DNA from: Reyranella soli | Lineage (GTDB): Bacteria > Pseudomonadota > Alphaproteobacteria > Reyranellales > Reyranellaceae | Length of the DNA: 64,000 bases | NCBI RefSeq assembly: GCF_007992495.1 | Contig: NZ_BKAJ01000083.1 | Coordinates: forward strand, 1-64,000 | Direction of reading: 5' to 3' | Shown: piece after piece, positions 58,272-64,000 of the stretch | Numbering within the stretch: position 1 is the stretch's first letter | How the letters are laid out: every line of letters starts with the position of its first letter | Notes under the pieces: model-generated | The model's database searches: none | What the model saw: only the letters and a program-made list of their open reading frames with translations | What the model was told of the DNA's origin: nothing | Translations under genes and position numbers: made by a program

Positions 58272-59034
58272 ATGAGCCGCGCGTACTGGCGGACTCCTGG
58301 GGCATACAAGAAGCTCCAGACATTCGATGCTCCCGGTCTTGCTTCTCAATTCGTAAGACGCCACCCCGACTACGTAAAAGATCGGGAGAGGCTCCAAGAA
58401 ATGGAGCGCCAAGGGACTCTTGATCCAGCTGAGGCGGATGCGTTCGCTCGGCGCTGGGGGTTACTTCTTCCCGACGACGACTGATGCGAAAGCAACCGTC
58501 TGGACAGCAGGGGCTTTGCCCAGTGTCATTGCCCTGACCCGACTGCCACCGGAGCTTGGGCATCCAAGATTCAAGCCCAAGCCGATCGTGCTTGATCCTG
58601 TATTGGCCGCTGATGGTGACGACTATGTCATCGAGCGGCTTGGTGTCGAGATGCGCGTGCATCTGGACAGCGGGGGCGTGAATCCGACCGCGGTTCTTTT
58701 GCCGTTCGATGGACTGTTTGAAGTCAGGGTGGCCGCTGCGTTGCGCCTTTGGCGCACGCTAAACGGTCGTCGTCCGGGCCCCAACCCAGCGGCGCTTTCC
58801 GAGGCGCGAAGAAACAGGCTTATTCTCGCCTTGCGCGCACTTGATGGCCGTCTCGACGGTGCGACCCACCGCGAAATTGCTGCGGCATTGTTCGGTGCCG
58901 AAGCTGTTCCGGAGCGGGATTGGATCTCCCATGAACTGCGCGATCGCACGGCCCGGCTCGTGCGTCTCGGTGTTGCAATGATGAACGGCGGCTATCGGCG
59001 GCTGCTTCTGCATCCCTATCGCGGCCGCTTGTAG
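58272..59034 (+). CDS. fseA: FseA-type excision activator encoded in two frames (+1 frameshift)
   Basis: Frame one (58272-58484) encodes 70 residues of DUF6499 (SRAYWRTPGAYKKLQTFD, then FARRWGLLLPDDD) and stops at TGA 58482. The DUF2285 domain (TVWTAGALPSVIALTRLPPE to MMNGGYRRLLLHP) continues in the +1 frame to TAG 59034 without a start codon of its own nearby. In M. loti msi172-msi171, a +1 programmed frameshift by tRNA-Phe slipping from UUU to UUC makes FseA, which activates rdfS. Here that slip site is not UUU-C: the overlap holds CUU-CCC-G (58467-58473), where tRNA-Pro could slip from CCC to CCG. The product would be about 253 residues. Confidence 0.8.
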
Positions 59035-59161
59035 GCGGGTGGGTGGGGCGATCTCGCCGGGTTGCGACTTCGCCCTATTTCGAGCCCTCGGTGGTCCGCC
59101 ATCGTGCTCCTCGACGGCCGCCGCTTCCCGGCGGCTTCCCACAGGATCACGGAGGCTTCCC

Positions 59162-59446
59162 TTGCCCGCCAACTTTCCCGACCTGCCACCACGCTATCTG
59201 CGCACGCCCGAGGCCGCCCGCTTCGTCGGCCTGTCCATTCGAACGCTGGAGAAGCATCGCATCTACGGCACAGGTCCCCGTTATTCGAAGCTCGGCGGAC
59301 GCGTGGTTTACCGCGTCGAGGACCTACAGGCGTGGGTGGAGTCGGGCGCCAAGGCGTCGACGTCCGACCCTGGTACTGCGACCGTGCTGCCGGCGAAGCG
59401 GCAAGCGGTAGGGCTGCCGGCCGGCGTCCATTCGAGCCGGCGCTGA
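59162..59446 (+). CDS. rdfS: RdfS-like excisionase, helix-turn-helix (MerR/AlpA type)
   Basis: A 94-residue DNA-binding protein. RYLRTPEAARFVGLSIRTLEKHRIYGTGPRYSKLGGRVVYRVEDLQAWVES is the winged helix typical of Xis/AlpA proteins and ICE recombination directionality factors. The TTG start at 59162 lies seven bases after GGAGG and the domain begins at once. It is directly downstream of the fseA-type gene, its predicted activator, and upstream of the transfer genes, as in ICEMlSymR7A. It should promote excision together with an integrase outside this window. Confidence 0.8.
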   Translation: MPANFPDLPPRYLRTPEAARFVGLSIRTLEKHRIYGTGPRYSKLGGRVVYRVEDLQAWVESGAKASTSDPGTATVLPAKRQAVGLPAGVHSSRR

Positions 59447-59449
59447 CCT

Positions 59450-60505
59450 ATGTCGGCGCCGCGCCGCCTCCGCTCGGAACGCGATCAGCTTGAGCTCTTC
59501 CGGGCTCTGCCAGGCGATCTCGCGCCGCGAGATGCGCAGGATCTCATGATCTATCCGTTCTTCAGCCTCGCCAAAACGCACCGCATAACGCCAATCGACT
59601 TCAGAATGAACGATGTCGCCATTCGCGTCGAAGCGGTGGCCGAGCACGGCATGGCGACCATCTGGGATGCCGACGTACTGATCTGGGCCGCCAGCCAGAT
59701 TGTCGGGGCCCGCGATGCTGGACTGCGCACGTCGCGCCTGATGGCTGCAAGACCGCGCGAGATCCTGACCTTCGCCGGCCGCGGCACCAGTGCACGCGAC
59801 TATCACCGCCTGAAGGCGGCCCTCGATCGGCTTCAATCCACGACGATTGCCACTTCGCTGCGTCAGATCAGCGAACGCCGGATGCATCGCTTCTCCTGGA
59901 TCAATGAATGGACAGAGCGTGCTGACGCCCATGGAAATGCCGACGGAATCGACCTGATCGTGCCGGACTGGTTCTACCGGGCGGTTTTGGACGATGCGCT
60001 CGTGCTGACGATCGACCGCCAATATTTTGCGCTGACGGGTGGCGTGGAGCGGTGGCTTTATCGCGTGGTTCGCAAGCACGCCGGACGGCAGTCGCACGGA
60101 TGGCGGTTCGAGTTTCGCCATCTCTATGCCAAATCGGCGAGCCTTTCTCCCTTCAAGCGTTTCGCTTTCGAATTGCGTGACATTGTGCGCCGGCAGCCGC
60201 TTCCAGGCTACAGGCTGCTGGTCGAGTGTGACGGTCGTGGGAGGGAACTGCTCGCTTTTGCACCGGTCGATTTATCCACGCATGCTTGTGGGCAAGGTGT
60301 GGAAGCGAACGTGCTATCGGGAACTGAAGGGCACGTGCCATCAGGAACCGGCGGCACGTGCTATCAGGAACCCAAGCGACCGGATTCATCAAGCACATCA
60401 ATGACTTCCGGTTCGCCTAACTCAGAGTCTAACTTATATGAATCTAACTCTTCTGAAGTTGGCTGCCGCCGGGATGGGGGAAAACTCCAGGAGCGTGCGC
60501 CATGA
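59450..60505 (+). CDS. Replication initiator protein A-like
   Basis: A 351-residue RepA-like protein. It shows DLMIYPFFSLAKTHRITPIDFR near the N-terminus, then FAGRGTSARDYHRLKAALDRLQSTTI and FALTGGVERWLYRVVRKHAGRQ, patterns of RepA/plasmid initiators with winged helices. Such a gene after rdfS suggests that the excised ICE can replicate for maintenance. The C-terminal 60 residues are serine/threonine-rich and low in complexity. Start 59450 is just three bases after the rdfS stop, and its stop overlaps DUF2840. Confidence 0.85.
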   Translation: MSAPRRLRSERDQLELFRALPGDLAPRDAQDLMIYPFFSLAKTHRITPIDFRMNDVAIRVEAVAEHGMATIWDADVLIWAASQIVGARDAGLRTSRLMAARPREILTFAGRGTSARDYHRLKAALDRLQSTTIATSLRQISERRMHRFSWINEWTERADAHGNADGIDLIVPDWFYRAVLDDALVLTIDRQYFALTGGVERWLYRVVRKHAGRQSHGWRFEFRHLYAKSASLSPFKRFAFELRDIVRRQPLPGYRLLVECDGRGRELLAFAPVDLSTHACGQGVEANVLSGTEGHVPSGTGGTCYQEPKRPDSSSTSMTSGSPNSESNLYESNSSEVGCRRDGGKLQERAP

Positions 60506-60987
60506 TCGCGACGCGCTTCCATCAGGAGACGTTCACCCATATCGAACTGATCTGGCATGAGAAGCAGATCGAGCACTGGATTCGTTTCGGCCGCGATGTT
60601 TCAGAGAGGATCCTCGACCGCCGCCGCCGCATCCTGAGCTTCGCGCCGAACACCGTTGTCGCCTACGTGCGTTGGGCGTCGGGGGACTTCGGGACCGTTG
60701 TCTCGCGGATCGGCATCCTGCGCACTGTCCGGCGGGGCGAGGCGTTCTCCACCGTTCCCTATGTTCGCCCTGGTGGTGAAATCCTCCTGCGGGCCGCGGG
60801 CTGGCCAAGGGTCGAGCGGGTGCTGCAGGCGATCGACGTCGTCGAGCAGACCGGCATCGACGCTGCGGACGCCTGCCCTGATCACTGGCGGCACGTACAC
60901 AACCGGCTTGTTGCGGGCGAAGTGCCCCGCTCGTACAGCCGCGAGCAGCACCGAGCCTGGCTCCTGCGCAAGAAGATCGATGCATGA
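60502..60987 (+). CDS. DUF2840 protein
   Basis: A 161-residue protein of DUF2840, found almost only in alphaproteobacterial ICEs between repA and traF. It starts near FTHIELIWHEKQIEHWIRFGRD and carries VAYVRWASGDFGTVVSRIGIL, then a C-terminal RSYSREQHRAWLLRKKI helix. ATGA overlaps join it to both neighbours. Function unknown, probably transfer-related. Confidence 0.87.
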   Translation: MIATRFHQETFTHIELIWHEKQIEHWIRFGRDVSERILDRRRRILSFAPNTVVAYVRWASGDFGTVVSRIGILRTVRRGEAFSTVPYVRPGGEILLRAAGWPRVERVLQAIDVVEQTGIDAADACPDHWRHVHNRLVAGEVPRSYSREQHRAWLLRKKIDA

Positions 60988-61496
60988 CGCGATTCGGATG
61001 GGTCATGACGACCGGCTTTGCCACGCTCTTAGTGGGAATATCCGCGCACTGCCGTCCCGTCCCACGGCTGCTTTGGAACGCCAGTGCCAGTGTGCCGATC
61101 GGTCTCTACCTGATGAGGCCGGCCGGCACGCTTCATGTGGGCGAGCTTGTCGTGTTGACGCCGCCAGAAGCGCTCGCAGAGTTCTTGTCCGAGCGTGGTT
61201 ATCTGGGCAGGGGCGTGCCGCTTCTGAAGCATGTTGTTGCCCTTCCAGGGCAGACCCTGTGCCGGGCCGGTCGCACGATCATCGTCGACGGAAGGACGAT
61301 GGGGCGGGCGCTTGACCTCGATCATGCCGGCCGAAGCCTGCCACGCTGGGTGGGCTGCCGGATCGTCGCGGATGACGAAGTGTTCTTCATGAATTGGCGA
61401 TCCGACTACTCGTTTGACGGTCGCTATTTCGGTCCTCTGCCAGCTTCGACCATCGTTGGCCGCGCCGATCCCCTATGGATCCAGAAGGACAATTGA
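60984..61496 (+). CDS. traF: TraF-type conjugative signal peptidase (S26 family)
   Basis: A 170-residue membrane serine peptidase maturing the conjugative pilin. One N-terminal helix (VMTTGFATLLVGISAH) is followed by NASASVPIGLYLM with the catalytic serine and by PLLKHVVALPGQTLCRAG with the general-base lysine. The ending MNWRSDYSFDGRYFGPLP is the usual S26 C-terminal box. Coupled to DUF2840 by ATGA and two bases from the lytic transglycosylase start. Confidence 0.92.
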   Translation: MTRFGWVMTTGFATLLVGISAHCRPVPRLLWNASASVPIGLYLMRPAGTLHVGELVVLTPPEALAEFLSERGYLGRGVPLLKHVVALPGQTLCRAGRTIIVDGRTMGRALDLDHAGRSLPRWVGCRIVADDEVFFMNWRSDYSFDGRYFGPLPASTIVGRADPLWIQKDN

Positions 61497-61498
61497 TC

Positions 61499-62326
61499 AT
61501 GCTCCAGCCCTTCAAGGACGGACGAGCAGGGGCGCAATCAACACGATTAGCGTCTTCCTCCTTTCCGGCCGTGGCTCGGGCGCCTGCTCATCGCCAGAGG
61601 TTCCTGCCGCGTATCGGTTGGCGACTCTGTACATGCAGCGCTGCCGCCATTTTCCTGGTGGGCTCCTGCAATGCCGCCAAATCCGAACCAATCGCCGGCA
61701 AGCGTTCGGAAGGCGTTGCGACGGTAGCTGGCATCTCGGTCCTCGTAGAGGAAGCCGCCCGTCGATTTGCAATCCCGCCGGCATGGATTCGCGCTGTCAT
61801 GCAGGCTGAAAGCGGTGGTGACGCGCGCGCCCTGTCAGCACAGGGCGCAATGGGCCTGATGCAGATCATGCCTGGGACATGGGCTGAATTGCGACTGCGC
61901 TACGGCTTGGGCGCGGATCCGTATGATCCTCACGACAACATCACCGCTGGTGCGGCGTACCTGCGAGAAATGCACGATCGCTACGGCAATGCAGGTTTCC
62001 TTGCAGCCTACAACGCTGGCCCCGATCGTTACAAAGAGCATGTCGCCACTGGTCGACCGCTGCCTGCGGAAACCGTCTCCTACATGGCCGTTGTCGCGTC
62101 GCTCATCGATGGTGGAGTGGGCATTACCCCGTCTGTTGCTTCCTTTTGGACATCTTCGTCGCTCTTTGTCGTGCGTGGGATTGCCGGTTCGGCGCCGCTA
62201 CGTCAGTCATCCAGTGCACCGATCCAGCTGCTTCCGGCCCGCGATGCGGCGCAAGTCGACACGACGCTGACACCTCGCTCCGAAGGGATGTTCGCCCGCC
62301 CGCCGCTTCGAGGCGGACAGCGATGA
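61499..62326 (+). CDS. Lytic transglycosylase of the transfer apparatus
   Basis: A 275-residue exported SLT-domain protein (Msi107 position in ICEMlSymR7A). A signal or anchor helix (about residues 42-60, ending CNAAKS with a lipobox-like cysteine) precedes the domain. The catalytic glutamate is in AVMQAESGGDARALS; GAMGLMQIMPGTWAEL and LAAYNAGPDRYKEH follow. It locally opens peptidoglycan for the mating channel. The start at 61499 is used, since the longer frame overlaps traF. Its stop overlaps the next ATG (ATGA). Confidence 0.9.
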   Translation: MLQPFKDGRAGAQSTRLASSSFPAVARAPAHRQRFLPRIGWRLCTCSAAAIFLVGSCNAAKSEPIAGKRSEGVATVAGISVLVEEAARRFAIPPAWIRAVMQAESGGDARALSAQGAMGLMQIMPGTWAELRLRYGLGADPYDPHDNITAGAAYLREMHDRYGNAGFLAAYNAGPDRYKEHVATGRPLPAETVSYMAVVASLIDGGVGITPSVASFWTSSSLFVVRGIAGSAPLRQSSSAPIQLLPARDAAQVDTTLTPRSEGMFARPPLRGGQR

Positions 62327-62577
62327 ACCGCATCAGGCTGCTTCGCGCTCTGGCGGGCTGTGGTGCGCGTTCGAGCATGAGCCAACAGTTGCAGAGAAAA
62401 CCAACCATCGGACGGCGAGATAAAAGCGCATGCCCGAAACGCCGTAAGCCTCTGACGAGGCTTGCGTTTTGGCGTGCATGCCGGTCGGTCGCGGGCATGA
62501 AACCCGGTTTTTCTGAAGGATTTCAAGGCTTCCGTATGCACGCGCCTGAAAAGTCGCTGAACGGGGCCACGTCATGA
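62323..62577 (+). other. Doubtful 84-codon ORF lying over the pre-relaxase structured region
   Basis: ATG 62323 overlaps the transglycosylase stop and the frame ends with ATGA at the relaxase start, so coupling looks good. The protein (MNRIRLLRALAGCGARSS..., very basic) has no recognised domain, and most of the DNA is occupied by strong hairpins at 62429-62499. It may be a real coupling ORF, or simply absence of stops across a structured or oriT segment. Confidence 0.3.
62429..62499. promoter_or_regulatory. Nested hairpin structure before rlxS, candidate oriT or leader
   Basis: An outer stem CATGCCCG (62429-62436)/CGGGCATG (62492-62499) encloses AAACGC (62437-62442)/GCGTTT (62464-62469), with the adjoining AAGCCTC (62446-62452)/GAGGCTT (62457-62463). 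All three stems are perfect. A GGTTTTTC run follows at 62508. In related ICEs the origin of transfer is expected next to the relaxase gene, as I recall. Confidence 0.55.
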
Positions 62578-64000
62578 GCGAGGGCGACAGCGATTTTCGC
62601 ATTCGGCCCGGCCGCATCAAAACCACTCGCGCACCGAAGGCGAAGAGCTTCCTCAACCAGGTGCTGCGGGCCGCGAAGAAGGCGGGCCATACTGCTGCGC
62701 CGGCGTCAGGTAGACGTGCGTCCGGCTATGGCCGCTCGACCTTCGGCCGGGGCCGCGGCAGCTTCAGCCGCAGTCGTCTGTTCAGCGCGACCCGTCGCGT
62801 CATCGTGAAGGCGCGCGTGGTACGCCACGAGGGCCGATCCTTCCGTTCGGCGCCGCTCTCAGCGCATCTATCCTATCTCAAGCGTGAGGGCGTCAGCCGG
62901 GAGGGAGAAAAGGGCGTCATGTTCGACGCCCGCTCCGATCGTGCCGACGATTTCGCCTTTGCGGACAGGTGCAAGGACGACCGACACCATTTCCGGTTCA
63001 TCGTCTCGCCCGAGGGTGCCGGCGAGATGACCGACCTGAGGGCGTTCACGCGAGATCTGGCGCAGCAGATGGAAGGCGATCTCGGCACACGGCTGGACTG
63101 GGTTGCCGTCGATCACTGGAACACGGACAACCCTCATATCCATCTTCTCGTGCGCGGCGTGGATGACGCCGGCGCCGATCTGGTGATCTCGCGCGATTAC
63201 ATCAGCCGGGGCCTGCGCTCGCGCGCCGAGGATCTGGTTTCGATCGAGCTCGGCCCCAAACCCGAACACGAAATCCGCAACGCTCTCGAAAAGGAAGTCA
63301 CCGCAGACCGGTGGACCCGCCTCGACCTCGAGATCCGTGTCAATACTGATGACGTCGGTTTCATCGATCTGCGCCCCGAGACACGCGGTCCCGCCGATCC
63401 CGAGATCCGCCGCCTGATGATCGGCCGCCTTCAGCATCTCGAGAAGATGGGCCTCGCTACCTCGACCGGTCCTGGGGAGTGGATGGTGGCGCTTGAAGCC
63501 GAGCGCAAACTTCGCGACCTCGGTATGCGCGGCGACATCATCAAGACCATGCACCGGGCCTTCACCGAGCGAGGCCAGGATCGCGGCGTTGCCGACTATG
63601 TCATCGACGCCGGAGCCGGCTCGCCGATCATCGGGAGGCTGGTCGACACAGGCCTCCATGATGAATTGACCGGCGAAGCCTATGCCGTGATCGACGGCAC
63701 GGACGGCCGCGCCCATCATGTTCGCTTTCGTGGCATCGAAGCCTTCGCGCATGCGCCGCCAATCGGGGGCGTCGTCGAGGTTCGGCGGTTCGGCGGGCCG
63801 GAGGACCAGCGGCCGACGCTCGTGCTCGCCAACCGTTCTGACGCCGATCTCCGCACCCAGATCACGGCGCCCGGTGCCACCTGGCTCGACCACCGCCTGG
63901 TCGAGCGCGAACCGATGCCGCTCGCCATGGGCGGGTTCGGCCGCGAGACACGCGACGCCATGCAGGCCCGCGCCGAACATCTCGCGGACGAAGGGCTCGC
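62574..64000 (+). CDS. rlxS: RlxS-like relaxase (DUF3363/VirD2-like), 3' end outside window
   Basis: The frame is open from ATG 62574 to the window end (475 codons visible). It starts MSEGDSDFRIRPGRIK, then a long basic region (RRASGYGRSTFGRGRGSFS). The relaxase domain has the three-histidine metal motif in VDHWNTDNPHIHLLVRG and the YLKREGV segment. The DUF3363 part includes ISRDYISRGLRSRAEDLVSIELGP and HLEKMGLATSTGPGEW. It should nick oriT and pilot the strand. It is the last gene of the rdfS-repA-DUF2840-traF-LT-rlxS series. Confidence 0.92.
   Translation, partial: MSEGDSDFRIRPGRIKTTRAPKAKSFLNQVLRAAKKAGHTAAPASGRRASGYGRSTFGRGRGSFSRSRLFSATRRVIVKARVVRHEGRSFRSAPLSAHLSYLKREGVSREGEKGVMFDARSDRADDFAFADRCKDDRHHFRFIVSPEGAGEMTDLRAFTRDLAQQMEGDLGTRLDWVAVDHWNTDNPHIHLLVRGVDDAGADLVISRDYISRGLRSRAEDLVSIELGPKPEHEIRNALEKEVTADRWTRLDLEIRVNTDDVGFIDLRPETRGPADPEIRRLMIGRLQHLEKMGLATSTGPGEWMVALEAERKLRDLGMRGDIIKTMHRAFTERGQDRGVADYVIDAGAGSPIIGRLVDTGLHDELTGEAYAVIDGTDGRAHHVRFRGIEAFAHAPPIGGVVEVRRFGGPEDQRPTLVLANRSDADLRTQITAPGATWLDHRLVEREPMPLAMGGFGRETRDAMQARAEHLADEGL

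Noticed and set aside
58420..58484. Independent translation of the DUF2285 part of fseA from a start inside the overlap
   Set aside because: No ATG or GTG with ribosome site lies in the right frame near the domain start, and a second copy shows the same two-frame layout, so frameshifting fits better.
1..64000. CRISPR arrays, rRNA or tRNA genes, complete insertion sequences
   Set aside because: I looked for regular repeat-spacer patterns, tRNA-like cloverleaf ends (GGTTCGAATCC-like) and transposase motifs and found none; a tRNAscan or ISfinder run could still reveal something missed by eye.

Overview
The DNA is GC-rich and has the gene style of an alphaproteobacterium. It carries hemE and hemH in tandem, a selenocysteine formate dehydrogenase operon, FixJ-type response regulators and, from about 29 kb on, the core genes of a Mesorhizobium-type integrative and conjugative element (ICE, family of ICEMlSymR7A). 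No 16S gene, tRNA or species-specific marker is present, so genus is not assigned; a Reyranella- or Bradyrhizobium-like host is only a guess.

Region 1 (1-14 kb): the 3' end of a cytochrome gene; two tandemly duplicated zinc-free MDR oxidoreductases with duplicated hairpins; three tiny overlapping ORFs; a two-subunit molybdenum hydroxylase; a truncated msrA; a DJ-1/PfpI protein; an RND efflux adaptor and pump; a broken CocE-type hydrolase; a GMC oxidoreductase; and an internally deleted second fragment of the RND pump. The region is heavily rearranged.

Region 2 (14-20.4 kb): two OsmC-family proteins, a ferritin-like protein, a DUF3095 protein, hemE and hemH. The next gene looks like hemJ but breaks after about 11 codons, exactly at a large palindrome.

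Region 3 (20.4-29 kb): a DUF417 membrane protein, RidA, a glucosidase relic, then the minus-strand operon fdhG(Sec)-fdhH-fdhI-fdhE behind a small exported protein. The catalytic subunit is one gene read through an in-frame UGA.

Region 4 (29-64 kb): an ICE. Its left module holds ParB-like, a giant methylase/helicase (strawberry-notch type), a Toprim protein, DUF2493, RadC and DUF736. Its right module holds a QseM-like antiactivator, a two-frame FseA excision activator, an RdfS-like excisionase, a RepA-like initiator, DUF2840, TraF, a lytic transglycosylase and the relaxase RlxS, which runs off the window. Between them lies cargo: flavin reductase, peptide-type substrate-binding protein, a cysteine-hydrolase homologue that lost its cysteine, aldehyde dehydrogenase, AhpD-like protein, SMR pump, QorB-like reductase, a four-PAS histidine kinase with three FixJ-like regulators, flavodoxin, epimerase, nitrilase, DUF302 and LOG proteins.

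Most notable points: two diverged copies of the FseA +1 frameshift site, one with UUU-C and one with CCC-G; two families of structured leaders in front of ICE genes, one with a covarying stem; a shared ACCAWGGT motif ahead of fdh, aldehyde dehydrogenase, the kinase and a flavodoxin; and a folded segment, possibly oriT, before rlxS.
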